Below, piece by piece: positions 40,604 through 50,223 of a stretch of DNA of 64,000 nt. The DNA comes from Pseudomonas protegens. GTDB taxonomy: Bacteria; Pseudomonadota; Gammaproteobacteria; Pseudomonadales; Pseudomonadaceae. The translations under genes and the position numbers were made by a program. The notes below the pieces were generated by a model. That model did not search any database. It had not been told where the DNA came from and was given only the letters and a program-made list of their open reading frames with translations. How positions within the stretch are numbered: position 1 is the stretch's first letter; every line of letters begins with the position of its first letter. The stretch lies in NCBI RefSeq assembly GCF_013407925.2, contig NZ_CP060201.1:3782001-3846000 (forward strand). The letters are read 5' to 3'.

Positions 40604-42792
40604 GGTTTTGCGGTGTCGCTGGTGTCTTTGATCAGGTGCGCCGCCAGGGTCCGCAATGGGCCCAGTTGACGGCAGATCAGCGCCAGTTGGGTCTGCACCA
40701 GGCGCTGGCCTTCGTCGATCTCGTCCGGCATCTGCTCCAGCTCATTGGCCAGCGCTTCCTCGGCATCACTCTGGATGGCGATCGGGGTCTTGTTGGCCAG
40801 CCCCTGGGCGATTTCGTCGATGCTCGCCGCCAGGCTGACGCCCGCGCCATTGATCAGCTGTTCGCGAACCTCGTCCGGCAGCCGGGTTTCCCGGTGCGCG
40901 CCCAAGCCCGACAGGTAGCTGAGCAGGGTGTGGGACAGCACCAGGAAGCGGAAACCCACGTCGGCCTCCTTACGGAAATGCCCCGGCTCCATGAGCATGT
41001 TGGCCAGGGTGGTGGACAGCGCCGCGTCGGCGTTGTGGGCGTTGCGCCGGGCCAGGCGGTAGGCCAGGTCGTCGCTCTTGCCGGCGGCGTACTGCTGCAT
41101 GATCTGGCGCAGGTAGATGCTGTTGCAGGTCAGGGTGTTGGCCAGCACCTTGTTCAGGCGTCGGCCCTGCCAATCCGGCAGGAACAGGAACACCGCCAAT
41201 CCGGCGATCAGGCTGCCCAGCAGGGTATCGAACAGCCGCGGCAGGAACAGCCCGTAACCGTCGCCCACCTGGTTGAAGCAGAACAGCACCATCAGGGTGA
41301 TGGCGGCGGTGGCCAGGGTGTAGCGGGTGGTGCGGTTGGTAAAGAACACCACCCCGGCGGCAATGGCGAAACACGATTGCACCAAGGGGCTGGGGAACAG
41401 GTCGAACAGCGCCCAGGCGATGGTCAGGCCGATGGCGGTGCCGACGATCCGCTGGCCCAGCTTGCGCCGGGTGGCGCCATAGTTGGGCTGGCAGACGAAC
41501 AGCGTGGTGAGGATGATCCAGTAGCCCTGGGACGGGTGGATCAAGTGCACCATGCCGTAGCCGATGCTCAGCGCCAGGGGCAGGCGCAGGGCATGGCGGA
41601 ACAGCAGCGACGTCGGCGTCAGCTGGGTGCGCAGGCGGGTCCAGACATCCTTGAGGTTGCGCGGCGAGCGATCCAGCAGGCTGCTGTCGGTGGCGTCGGC
41701 CAGGGCATCGGGGTTGCTGGCGTCGCTGAGCAGGCGGTCGAGGGTGCCGAGGTTGGCCGCCAGGGCCCGCAGCGAACGCAACAGTCCGCGCCAGGCCGGG
41801 TTGCTCTGGATGCGCAAGTGCTCCAGGGAGGCATGCAGATCGCCCAGGGCTTCGGCGAAGCTGGCGTCATAGACGAAGGGCTGGCGCAACTGGATGGATT
41901 CGGCCAGGGCGCGGCAGGCCTTGCCTTGCTGGCGCAGCAGGCGCTGGCAGCGGAACAGCACGTCGCTGTGGAAGAAGGCGTCGGCCAGGGCGTTGTACGG
42001 GTAATGGGACGAGCTGGCGCGTTCGTGGATGTCCTGGGCCAGGAAGTACAGCTTCAAATAGCGGCTGACCTTCGACCCCGGCCGACCATTGCCGACCCGG
42101 TGCAGGATGATCTCCTTGGCCGCGTTGAGGGCCGCCACCACCTTGCCGTTCTGCTGGGCCAGCTCCAGGCGCCGGGCCTCCACATCCAGCTGGCGGATCG
42201 GTTCGAACAGCGACGACTTGAGCTTGAGGTAGAAACCCAGCTCGCGGAACAGCCGGGCCAGGCTCTGCTGCACCGGCTGGTTGGAAAACAGCGCCTGCCA
42301 CAGCACCGAGAGCAGGCCATACCAGGCGGCGCCGGCCACCAGCAGCACCGGCTCGTGCCAGAAATCGATCACTGCGCCGCCGCGCTGATCGACGCCGATC
42401 ATGGTGTAGACCGAGAGAATCAGGGTCGCCGAGGCAATGGCGCCGTAGCGTTCGCCCAGCGCCCCGAGCATGGTCAGGCCGAAGCTGGCCAGGGCCAGGG
42501 CGATGGCGAAGATCCAGGGGTAGGGGAACAGCAGCTCCACCGACAGCGCGGCGATGCTGAAGCACACCAGGGTCACGGCCAGGGCATTGAGCCGGCCTTG
42601 CCAGCTGTCGTCGGTTTCCGCCAGGGCGCTGGCGATGATGCCGAGGAACAGCGGGATCAACAGGCCCATCTCATCCTGATACCAGCACAGCGCCATGCTG
42701 CCGGTCAGGGCGATGAACACCCGCACGCTGTAGCTGAATTTATCCAGCGCCCAGAGACGGCGCAGAGACTGACGAAAAGAAGTCGATGACAT
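40600..42792 (-). CDS. yccS: YccS/YhfK family membrane protein (FUSC domain)
   Basis: A 730-residue inner-membrane protein with two clusters of about five to six hydrophobic helices, at about residues 20-160 and 400-530. A large cytoplasmic helical region lies between them and another at the end. The motif LALSIGYGMVHLIHPSQGYWIILTTLFVCQPNYGATRRK is typical of the YccS/FUSC family. It is assumed to be an aromatic-acid-type or fusaric-acid-like efflux relative; the true substrate is unknown. The stop codon is supplied by the REP element. Confidence 0.88.
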   Translation of the reverse strand: MSSTSFRQSLRRLWALDKFSYSVRVFIALTGSMALCWYQDEMGLLIPLFLGIIASALAETDDSWQGRLNALAVTLVCFSIAALSVELLFPYPWIFAIALALASFGLTMLGALGERYGAIASATLILSVYTMIGVDQRGGAVIDFWHEPVLLVAGAAWYGLLSVLWQALFSNQPVQQSLARLFRELGFYLKLKSSLFEPIRQLDVEARRLELAQQNGKVVAALNAAKEIILHRVGNGRPGSKVSRYLKLYFLAQDIHERASSSHYPYNALADAFFHSDVLFRCQRLLRQQGKACRALAESIQLRQPFVYDASFAEALGDLHASLEHLRIQSNPAWRGLLRSLRALAANLGTLDRLLSDASNPDALADATDSSLLDRSPRNLKDVWTRLRTQLTPTSLLFRHALRLPLALSIGYGMVHLIHPSQGYWIILTTLFVCQPNYGATRRKLGQRIVGTAIGLTIAWALFDLFPSPLVQSCFAIAAGVVFFTNRTTRYTLATAAITLMVLFCFNQVGDGYGLFLPRLFDTLLGSLIAGLAVFLFLPDWQGRRLNKVLANTLTCNSIYLRQIMQQYAAGKSDDLAYRLARRNAHNADAALSTTLANMLMEPGHFRKEADVGFRFLVLSHTLLSYLSGLGAHRETRLPDEVREQLINGAGVSLAASIDEIAQGLANKTPIAIQSDAEEALANELEQMPDEIDEGQRLVQTQLALICRQLGPLRTLAAHLIKDTSDTAKP

Positions 42793-42906
42793 GGAGTGGG
42801 ACAGGCCTTCCGGGGCGATGCAGCTAAATTGAGCCAGTATTGACGACGGCGCAATGCCGCCGTCACATCTGCCAGCAAATTCTGTTGCCGTTGCCGGTCG
42901 GGCATC

Positions 42907-43007
42907 TGTAGCCGCTGCCGCAGGCTGCGACAGGTCCGCAGGACCTCAGCGGACTTTGGATCGCCGCGCCCCTTCGGGTCGTTCGCAGCCTGCGGCAGCG
43001 GCTACAG
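42907..43007. repeat. REP-type inverted pair, family B
   Basis: TGTAGCCGCTGCCGCAGGCT faces GCCTGCGGCAGCGGCTACAG, with inner palindromes (GGTCCGCAGGACC). It is the most complete family B copy in the window. Confidence 0.85.
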
Positions 43008-43021
43008 GGACACGCAGCGGC

Positions 43022-44200
43022 TCAGACGTACTGCGCCGCCGCGTAACCCGAGGCCCAGGCCCACTGGAAGTTGAAGCCCCCCAGGTGGCCAGTGACGTCC
43101 AGCACTTCACCGATGAAATACAGCCCCGGGCTCTTCAGCGATTCCAGGGTCTTGGACGACACTTCGCGAGTGTCGACCCCGCCCAGGGTCACTTCGGCGG
43201 TGCGGTAGCCCTCGGTGCCCGCCGGCACCAGCTGCCAGCTGCCGAGTTTCTGCGCCACGTCCGCCAGTTCCGCCGGGGTGTATTGCTTCATCGGCTTGGA
43301 GACGAACCAGTGCTCGGCCAGCAGCCCGGCCATCTTCTTGGTGAAGATTTCCCCCAGCAGGGTTTTCAGCTCGCTGTTGGGGCGCTCGGCCTGCTGCTGT
43401 TGCAGCCAGCCCAGGGCGTCGTGGTCCGGCAGCAGGTTGATCTCGACGGCGTCGCCGGGCTGCCAGTAGGAGGAAATCTGCAGGATCGCCGGGCCGCTGA
43501 GGCCGCGGTGGGTGAACAGGATGTTTTCGCGGAAACTCTGCCCGTTGCAGCTCACCAGGCAGTCCACCGAGGTGCCCGACAGCTCGCCGCACAGTTCCTT
43601 GAGCTGGTCGGTGATGGTGAACGGCACCAGGCCGGCGCGGGTCGGCAGCAGCTCGTGGCCGAACTGCTTGGCCACCTGATAGCCAAAACCGGTAGCGCCC
43701 AGGGTCGGAATCGACAGGCCGCCGGTGGCGATCACCAGGGACTGGCACTGCACGGCGCCCAGGGTGGTCTGCAACAGATAGCCCGACTCCAGTTTCTCGA
43801 TCTGCTGGATCGAGGTGTCCAGGCGCAGTTCCACGCCCACCTGATCGCACTCGTCGAGGAGCATGCCGAGGATGTCGCTGGACTTGTTATCGCAGAACAG
43901 CTGGCCGAGTTTCTTCTCGTGGTAGGGCACGCCGTGCTTGGCCACCAGGCCGATGAAGTCCCACTGGGTGTAGCGGGCCAGGGCCGATTTGCAGAAATGC
44001 GGGTTCTGCGAGAGGAAGTTGGCCGGCTCGGTGTACATATTGGTGAAATTGCAGCGGCCGCCGCCGGACATCAGGATCTTCTTGCCGGCCTTGTTGGCGT
44101 GGTCCAGCAGCAAGACCTGGCGACCGCGGCCGGCCGCGGTCAGGGCGCACATCAGGCCGGCCGCGCCGGCGCCGATGATCACGACTTGGGTAGAACGCAA
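43022..44200 (-). CDS. HI0933/YhiN-family flavoprotein, TTG start
   Basis: A 392-residue FAD protein with N-terminal Rossmann motif VVIIGAGAAGLMCALTAAGRGR and LMSGGGRCNFTNMY, the hallmark of the HI0933/YhiN family. The C-terminus HLGGFNFQWAWASGYAAA closes the FAD site. It is an NAD(P)-linked oxidoreductase of unknown substrate. I place the start at TTG 44200, seven bases after GAGGA; no ATG is suitably placed. It ends close to a REP element. Confidence 0.86.
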   Translation of the reverse strand: MRSTQVVIIGAGAAGLMCALTAAGRGRQVLLLDHANKAGKKILMSGGGRCNFTNMYTEPANFLSQNPHFCKSALARYTQWDFIGLVAKHGVPYHEKKLGQLFCDNKSSDILGMLLDECDQVGVELRLDTSIQQIEKLESGYLLQTTLGAVQCQSLVIATGGLSIPTLGATGFGYQVAKQFGHELLPTRAGLVPFTITDQLKELCGELSGTSVDCLVSCNGQSFRENILFTHRGLSGPAILQISSYWQPGDAVEINLLPDHDALGWLQQQQAERPNSELKTLLGEIFTKKMAGLLAEHWFVSKPMKQYTPAELADVAQKLGSWQLVPAGTEGYRTAEVTLGGVDTREVSSKTLESLKSPGLYFIGEVLDVTGHLGGFNFQWAWASGYAAAQYV

Positions 44201-44239
44201 AACGGTGTCCTCGCACAAATTTGTGTAGGGGCGATGGGG

Positions 44240-45625
44240 TTAGAGGACGCGCACGCGCAGCGAACGGCCCTTGATCTTGCCGTTGTTCAAACGTTGCAGC
44301 GCTTGCATGACCACGGTGCGTTCAACCGCCACATACGACTGGAAGTCGAAGATCGCGATCTTGCCGACCTGGGCGCCCGGGATGCCGGCGTCGCCAGTCA
44401 GTGCACCGAGAATATCGCCCGGACGCACTTTGTCCTTGCGCCCGCCCGCGATGCACAGCGTGCTCATCGGTGGTTGCAGCGGGGCGCCGCCCTGGGACTT
44501 GAGGTTGTCGATCTGATCCCAGTTCAGCGGGGCTTTCTGCAGCTGTTCGATGGCTTGCGCGCGATGGGCTTCGGACGGTGCGACGAGGCTGACCGCGATA
44601 CCTTTTTCGCCAGCGCGACCGGTACGGCCAACGCGGTGAATGTGGATTTCCGAATCGCGGGCCAGCTCGACGTTGATCACCATGTCCAGCGCATCGATGT
44701 CCAGGCCACGGGCGGCCACGTCGGTGGCGACCAGTACCGAAGTACTGCGGTTGGCGAACATCGCCAGTACCTGATCGCGGTCACGCTGTTCCAGATCGCC
44801 GTGCAGGCCGACGGCGGAAATGCCTTTGGAGGTCAGGTGATCGACGGTTTCCTGCACTTGCTGCTTGGTGAAGCAGAAAGCGACGCAGGAAGCCGGGCGG
44901 AAGTGGTGCAGGACTTTGGTCACTGCGCTCATGCGTTCTTCCGGGGAAATCTCGTAGAAACGCTGTTCGATCTGCGTGTCGTCGTGGAACGCTTCGGCTT
45001 TCACCGTCTGCGGATCACGCATGAACTTCGACGCCAGTTGCTTGATGCCCACCGGGTAGGTGGCGGAGAACAGCAGGGTCTGCCGGCGCGACGGGGTCTT
45101 TTCGATGATGTCTTCGATGGCGTCGTAGAAGCCCATGTCGAGCATGCGGTCGGCTTCGTCGAGGATCAGCGTGTTCAGGCCATCAAGCACCAGCGAACCC
45201 TTGCGCAGGTGTTGCTGGATACGCCCCGGGGTGCCAACGATGATGTGGGCGCCGTGTTCCAGTGAAGCGATCTGCGGGCCGAAGGACACGCCGCCGCACA
45301 GGGTCAGGACCTTGATGTTGTCTTCGGCACGGGCCAGGCGCCGGATTTCCTTGGCCACCTGGTCGGCCAGCTCGCGGGTCGGGCAGATCACCAGGGCCTG
45401 GCAGCCGAAGTAGCGCGGGTTGATCGGGTTCAGCAGGCCGATGCCGAAGGCCGCGGTCTTGCCGCTGCCGGTCTTGGCCTGGGCGATCAGGTCCATGCCC
45501 TTGAGGATCACCGGCAAGCTCTGCGCCTGGATCGGCGTCATCTGGGCATACCCGAGGGAGTCGAGGTTAGCCAGCATGGCGGGAGACAGGGGCAAAGTAT
45601 TAAAAGCGGTGGCGATGGTGGTCAC
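44240..45625 (-). CDS. dbpA: ATP-dependent RNA helicase DbpA, GTG start
   Basis: A 461-residue DEAD-box helicase: Walker [27 protein letters not shown], and HRVGRTGRAGEK. The C-terminal 75 residues (KVRPGDILGALTGDAGIPGAQVGKI) form the DbpA RNA-binding domain that targets hairpin 92 of 23S rRNA for 50S assembly. I place the start at GTG 45625 with CAGG eight bases upstream, giving VTTIATAFNTLPL; an upstream TTG at 45640 is possible. Confidence 0.92.
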   Translation of the reverse strand: MTTIATAFNTLPLSPAMLANLDSLGYAQMTPIQAQSLPVILKGMDLIAQAKTGSGKTAAFGIGLLNPINPRYFGCQALVICPTRELADQVAKEIRRLARAEDNIKVLTLCGGVSFGPQIASLEHGAHIIVGTPGRIQQHLRKGSLVLDGLNTLILDEADRMLDMGFYDAIEDIIEKTPSRRQTLLFSATYPVGIKQLASKFMRDPQTVKAEAFHDDTQIEQRFYEISPEERMSAVTKVLHHFRPASCVAFCFTKQQVQETVDHLTSKGISAVGLHGDLEQRDRDQVLAMFANRSTSVLVATDVAARGLDIDALDMVINVELARDSEIHIHRVGRTGRAGEKGIAVSLVAPSEAHRAQAIEQLQKAPLNWDQIDNLKSQGGAPLQPPMSTLCIAGGRKDKVRPGDILGALTGDAGIPGAQVGKIAIFDFQSYVAVERTVVMQALQRLNNGKIKGRSLRVRVL

Positions 45626-45722
45626 GGGACTGGCCTGCAAAACAAAATGTCGCGCAGTGTATCAGTCCCGCTCCCACAACCTGCAAATTCTGGACGAGCA
45701 ACCGCGCAGGGAGGTGTGCGGC

Positions 45723-47153
45723 TCAATGCTCGATGTGCTGCTCTTCGACCTTGCGCGCCCTTCGGCCATCGGTGGGCGACAGCTGGAGGAAGATCGCCGC
45801 CGCCAGCATCGCCATGATGCCCACGGTGAGGAAGGTCAGCTGGAAGGCACCGAGCACGGTGTCCACGCCGTCATTGCCCACTTGCGCGGTAAAGCCCCCC
45901 AGCAGCGCACCGGCACAGGCCACCCCGAGGCTCAGGGACAGTTGCGCCACCACCGACAGCAGGCTGTTGCCGCTGCTGGCGGCGGCGTCGTCGAGGTCGA
46001 TCAGGGTCACGGTGTTCATCGCCGTGAACTGCAGCGAGTTGATTGCCCCCAGCACCGCCAGCATGGCCAGCAGCAGCGGGTAGGGCGTCTGTTCGCTGAC
46101 CAGGCCCATGCTCGCCAGCATCAGGCCCAGGGCCAGGGTGTTGCCGGTCAGCACGATGCGGTAGCCCAGGCGCTCGATCAGGGGGCGGGCAATGGACTTG
46201 GCCACCATGGCCGCGGCGGCCAGGGGCAGCATGCTCATCCCGGCCTGGGACGGCGAGTAGCCCAGGGCCACCTGCAGCAGCAGCGGCACCAGGAACGGCA
46301 GGGCGCCGCTGCCGAGGCGGGCGAACAGGTTGCCGAGGATGCCCACGGCAAAGGTCCGTACCTTGAACAGCGACGGGGCGAACAGCGGGTTGTCCACATG
46401 TCCGGCCCGCAGCCAGTAGGCCGCCAGGCAGGCCAGGCCGCCAAACAGCAGCAGCATCACCCGCAGGTGCGGCAGGTGCAGTTCACCCAGGCCTTCCATG
46501 GCAATGGTGATCAGCACCATCGCCGCGCCGAACAGCACAAAGCCCAGGCCGTCGAAGCGCGTGCGCTCGCTGCCCCGCAGGTCGGGAATGAAGCGCCATA
46601 CCGCGTAGCAGCCCACGGCCCCCACCGGCAGGTTGATCAGGAAGATCCAGTGCCAGGTCAGGTACTGCACCATCCAGCCGCCCATGGTCGGGCCGATCAA
46701 CGGCCCCAAAAGCCCCGGAATGGTAATGAAGCCCATGATCCGCACCAGCTCCGAGCGCGGGTAGGCCCGCAGCACCACCAGCCGCCCCACCGGCAGCATC
46801 AGTGCTCCGCCCAGGCCCTGGATCACCCGGGCGCCGATCAGTTGGCTCAGGGTGTTGGACAGGGCGCACAGCAGCGAACCGATGCTGAACAGCAAGATGG
46901 CGCCGAAGAAGATCTTCTTGGTGCCGAAGCGGTCGGCGATCCAGCCCGAGGCCGGGATCAGCAGGGCCACGGTGAGCATGTAGGCGATGATCACCCCCTG
47001 CATGCGCAGCGGGTCTTCCGCCAGGTCCTGGGCCATGGTCGGCAGTGCGGTGTTGAGGATGGTGCCGTCCAGGGACTGCATGAAGAAGGCGATGGCCACC
47101 ACCCAGGGCAGCCAGCGGGCAGTGGTGGCGTCGAGCGGCGAGCGTTCGGGCAT
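45723..47153 (-). CDS. mdtD: MdtD-type MFS exporter (DHA2 family, 14 helices)
   Basis: A 476-residue membrane protein of the EmrB/QacA drug-exporter group. WLPWVVAIAFFMQSLDGTILNTALPTMAQDL at the N-terminus matches MdtD, and GWIADRFGTKKIFF is the MFS loop 2-3 motif. There is no EmrA-like partner gene, so it pumps across the inner membrane alone. It lies downstream of the TldE-like gene with 75 bases between. The substrate is unknown. Confidence 0.88.
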   Translation of the reverse strand: MPERSPLDATTARWLPWVVAIAFFMQSLDGTILNTALPTMAQDLAEDPLRMQGVIIAYMLTVALLIPASGWIADRFGTKKIFFGAILLFSIGSLLCALSNTLSQLIGARVIQGLGGALMLPVGRLVVLRAYPRSELVRIMGFITIPGLLGPLIGPTMGGWMVQYLTWHWIFLINLPVGAVGCYAVWRFIPDLRGSERTRFDGLGFVLFGAAMVLITIAMEGLGELHLPHLRVMLLLFGGLACLAAYWLRAGHVDNPLFAPSLFKVRTFAVGILGNLFARLGSGALPFLVPLLLQVALGYSPSQAGMSMLPLAAAAMVAKSIARPLIERLGYRIVLTGNTLALGLMLASMGLVSEQTPYPLLLAMLAVLGAINSLQFTAMNTVTLIDLDDAAASSGNSLLSVVAQLSLSLGVACAGALLGGFTAQVGNDGVDTVLGAFQLTFLTVGIMAMLAAAIFLQLSPTDGRRARKVEEQHIEH

Positions 47154-47183
47154 GGGACCTCAGTCAGGGCAGCGTTAAGTGGC

Positions 47184-47224
47184 CAGCCTCAGGCTGCAAG
47201 CTTGTGGCTTGCAGCTTGAGGCTG
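47184..47224. repeat. Hairpin of GCTTGCAGC-type short repeats
   Basis: CAGCCTCAGGCTGCAAGC, a five-base loop, and GCTTGCAGCTTGAGGCTG: an 18-base stem with one mismatch. It stands between the TldE-like gene and mdtD and could attenuate read-through. Confidence 0.75.
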
Positions 47225-47227
47225 ATT

Positions 47228-48565
47228 TCACAAGGTCAGGGTCAGGCGGCTGATCAGTGCTCCGGGCAAGTGCATCGAAGCCGTCTGGCGCTGGCCGTAG
47301 GTACTGGCGGAGAGCAGCAGTTCGCGCTGTTCGGTCAGGGCCTCCAGTTGCGAACCCAGCAGGCTGTAGACGCTGTCGTCGAAACGCATGGTGCTGACCG
47401 GGGCCTGGATCTCGCCGTTTTCCACCCAGAAGGTGGCGAAGCGGGTCATGCCGGTCAGTCGTGCCGCCGGCAGGTCCGAGTAGTTCAGGTACCACAGGTT
47501 GCTGATGTACAGGCCGGTGCCCAGTTGCTTGAGGATCTCCTGCCGGGGCAACTGGCCCGCCGCCATGCTCAGCGCGCTGGGGTACTCGCCATTGCCGGCG
47601 CCGTTGCTGCTCAGGCCGTATTCGGCGGCGCTGCGGGAGTTGATCAAGCGGTCATTGGCCGCGCCCCGGGCGATCAGCGACAGGTCGCTGCGCGGATAGC
47701 CTTCGTCGGAAAACGCCGGGCTCAGGGAGCCGCTGACCTGTTCGTCGAGTGATACCTGCGGGCTCAGGGCGGCGTCACCGGCATAGAGTTTCTGCAAGGG
47801 GCTGTGCTTGCTGGCAATCGATTGGGCCGAGAAACCGCCCCAGGCCAGCATGCCCATGATCTCCTCCAGGGCCGCCGGTGCCAGGTAGGCCCGGTACTGC
47901 CCGGGCGCCAGGGTGCGCAGCGGGCGACCGAGGAACTCCAGTTGCTGGCGGGCCTGATCGAAGCGCTGGGCAAAGGCGTCGCTGTCCCAGGCGTGTCCGG
48001 CATAGCTGGCCTTCACCGCTTCGCCGTTGGCGTGGAACAGGCTGAAGTCGAAATTGAAGCTGTTGGCCTGGTGCCAGCCGAAAGCCCCGGCGGAGCTGGC
48101 GAAGCCGCGACTGATGGGCCCGGCGGCGTAGATGCCCACCAGATCCAGGCCCGCCGCCGCGCGGCCGATCTGCGCCACCACCTGCTCGCTGCCGGGCAGT
48201 GGGTGTTCCTGTACGTGATGGGATTGCCACTGGCTGTGATTGAGCATCAGGTAGGGGTCCACCGGCAGCAGCGCCAGGGTGTCCCGCAGCTGGTGCAAGC
48301 CCTCGGCCAGGCGCTGGCGATCGACCTCGGGGTCATTGCTCAGGGTGATGTCCAGGTCGGCGTGACGCCCCTCGTCGATCAGCTTGAAACGCAGGCTGGC
48401 CTGTTGCACCTGCCCGGCCTGGCGCACCTTGGCGTGGTTGAAACGGATGAACTCCGAGGCTTCGGCCGAGTAGCTGAGGGTGAACTGCTCCGGCGCCCTG
48501 ATTGCCTCCTGCAGCCATTGCACCAGGTCCTTGAACTGCTCGGCCTGATTCATCGTCCTGGTCAT
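47228..48565 (-). CDS. TldE/PmbA-like protein of a TldD/TldE pair
   Basis: A 445-residue protein of the PmbA/TldE family without the HExxxH zinc motif, as expected for the non-catalytic partner. It has the late segments NLWYLNYSDLPAARLTGMTRFATFWVENGEI and LGTGLYIS that match the family's C-terminal fold. Its ATG overlaps the stop of the TldD-like gene by one base (TGATG). With that partner it should form a peptidase heterodimer. It is distinct from the main tldD/pmbA copies, which in Pseudomonas lie at other loci (not seen here). Confidence 0.85.
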   Translation of the reverse strand: MTRTMNQAEQFKDLVQWLQEAIRAPEQFTLSYSAEASEFIRFNHAKVRQAGQVQQASLRFKLIDEGRHADLDITLSNDPEVDRQRLAEGLHQLRDTLALLPVDPYLMLNHSQWQSHHVQEHPLPGSEQVVAQIGRAAAGLDLVGIYAAGPISRGFASSAGAFGWHQANSFNFDFSLFHANGEAVKASYAGHAWDSDAFAQRFDQARQQLEFLGRPLRTLAPGQYRAYLAPAALEEIMGMLAWGGFSAQSIASKHSPLQKLYAGDAALSPQVSLDEQVSGSLSPAFSDEGYPRSDLSLIARGAANDRLINSRSAAEYGLSSNGAGNGEYPSALSMAAGQLPRQEILKQLGTGLYISNLWYLNYSDLPAARLTGMTRFATFWVENGEIQAPVSTMRFDDSVYSLLGSQLEALTEQRELLLSASTYGQRQTASMHLPGALISRLTLTL

Positions 48566-50007
48566 CAGGCGTCTCCTCCAAATACGTCAATCTTGCTGAA
48601 CACGCAGGCCGGCGAAGCATGGCCCACGCGAATCACCTGGTTGGGTTCGCCCTTGCCGCAGTTGGGCGTGCCCAGGACCTGGAAGGTGCTGCGATCGCCC
48701 ACCGCGCTGAGGTTGCGCCAGAACTGCGCGGAAATGCCCCGGTAGTTGGGGTTCTTGACCACGCCCTTGAGTTCGCCGTTCTCGATCAGTTGGCCCCATT
48801 CGCAGCCGAACTGGAACTTGTTGCGCGCATCGTCGATGGACCAGGAGCGGTTGGTGGACATCAGGATGCCGTGCTCGATCTGGCCGATCAGGCGTTCCAG
48901 AGGCTGGTCGCCGGGTTCGATATTGAGGTTGGCCATGCGATCGATGGGCGCGCGGTTCCAGCTGCTGGCGCGGCTGTTGGCCACGCCGTCGAGGCCGCTG
49001 CGGTATTGCGACAGGGCGCTGCCCAGCGGCCGCACCAGCAGGCCTTCGCGGATCAGGAACTGTTTGCTCGCCGCCGTGCCGTCGTCGTCATGGCCATAGC
49101 TGGCCAGCTCCTCGGGAATCTGTGGGTCGAAGGTCACGTTGAGCAGCGCCGAGCCGTATTGCAGGCGGCCGAAATCCTCCTGTTTGACGAAGCTGGTGCC
49201 GGCGTAGTTGCGCTCGTCGCCGAGAATGCGGTCCAGCTCCAGGGGGTGGCCGATGGATTCGTGGATCTGCAGCATCATCTGGTCCGGCATCAGCAGCAGG
49301 TCCCGCTGGCCTGGCGGGGTGTTCGGCGCCAGCAGCAGTTGCAGGGCCTGGTCGGCCACCCGGGGCGCGGCGCCCAGCAGGCCGCAGCGGCTGATCACAT
49401 CGCCGGCGCCCTGCTGGCCGAAGTTTTCCCGGCCCAGGCTGCGGGTCTGGCTGTCGCTGCCGTCGTAGGCGGTCACGTCCAGGCCCGGGTAGACGAAGCG
49501 CTGGGCCTGGCGCAGCTCGGCGCCGGCGCTGTTGAGGTAGATCTGCTCGACCTGGGTCACGCCGATGCCCACTTGCCAGTTCACCAGGCGTTCATCCTTG
49601 GGCACCGAGGCCGACTCGTCGCCCAGCAACTGGTAGCAGTCGCTGAGGGAGGGGAAGGGCTGGTCGAGGTTGGGCGAGAAGTAGTCCCCACGCTGGCTGG
49701 ACACCGGCTGCTCGCGCAGGTCCAGCAGGGCATGGGCGGCAATCACCCGGGCCTGTTGTTCGGCGCGGTCGAGGGCGGCTTGCAGGCCGCGTGGCGACAG
49801 GTCGTTGGTGGCGGCGTAGGCTTCCACGCCACGTACCCGCACGGTCAGCATCGCCCCTTCGTCACGGCCCAGGCTCGGTGGTTCGGCAATGTTCTTGCGT
49901 ACCGACAGGTACTGGTTCGACTCGCGCACATAGCGCAGGGAAAAGAATTCGGCGCCCGTGCGCAAGGCAGCGAAGCGCTGCTTGAGCTGGGGGTGAAAGT
50001 CGAACAT
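48565..50007 (-). CDS. TldD-like metalloprotease of a TldD/TldE pair
   Basis: A 480-residue TldD-family protease. Zinc motif HESIGH (H249, E250, H254) and a Cys in GTPNCGKGEP near residue 455, the third ligand of known TldD. In TldD/E from E. coli the heterodimer trims unfolded peptides, for instance in microcin B17 maturation and CcdA breakdown. The start ATG 50007 is preceded by GAGG. Its 3' end overlaps the TldE-like start. The peptide substrate is unknown, and no peptide precursor gene is visible nearby. Confidence 0.88.
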   Translation of the reverse strand: MFDFHPQLKQRFAALRTGAEFFSLRYVRESNQYLSVRKNIAEPPSLGRDEGAMLTVRVRGVEAYAATNDLSPRGLQAALDRAEQQARVIAAHALLDLREQPVSSQRGDYFSPNLDQPFPSLSDCYQLLGDESASVPKDERLVNWQVGIGVTQVEQIYLNSAGAELRQAQRFVYPGLDVTAYDGSDSQTRSLGRENFGQQGAGDVISRCGLLGAAPRVADQALQLLLAPNTPPGQRDLLLMPDQMMLQIHESIGHPLELDRILGDERNYAGTSFVKQEDFGRLQYGSALLNVTFDPQIPEELASYGHDDDGTAASKQFLIREGLLVRPLGSALSQYRSGLDGVANSRASSWNRAPIDRMANLNIEPGDQPLERLIGQIEHGILMSTNRSWSIDDARNKFQFGCEWGQLIENGELKGVVKNPNYRGISAQFWRNLSAVGDRSTFQVLGTPNCGKGEPNQVIRVGHASPACVFSKIDVFGGDA

Positions 50008-50046
50008 GGAGGACCTCCTTGTGAGGCGCGCGAGCGGGCTGGCGCG

Positions 50047-50152
50047 TTTCGCCAGCCAGCGGGCTCCTACAGGTGTAGGTGCTGATGGGCTCTGGGGCGA
50101 AGGGGATGTGCAAGTTGCAGAACTGTAGCCGCTGCCCAAGGCTGCGATCAAG
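50047..50152. repeat. Single REP units of families A and B
   Basis: GCCAGCCAGCGGGCTCCTAC (family A arm, diverged) near 50052, and GTAGCCGCTGCCCAAGGCTG (family B arm) at 50125. Neither has a facing copy. Confidence 0.65.
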
Positions 50153-50184
50153 GCGGTCGTTTTGCGGGGTGGGGCGGGGAAGTG

Positions 50185-50217
50185 AGAAAGGGCGCCGACC
50201 CTTGCGGTCGGCGCCCG
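50185..50217 (-). terminator. Rho-independent terminator of the bet operon
   Basis: On the minus strand GGGCGCCGACC-gcaa-GGGTCGGCGCCC followed by TTTCTC, about 7 bases beyond the betA stop. The stem is very strong but the T-run is short. Confidence 0.75.
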
Positions 50218-50223
50218 TGTCGC

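Noticed and set aside
40636..42789. 717-codon frame antisense to yccS
   Set aside because: Glutamine/alanine/glycine-rich shadow of a real membrane protein gene.
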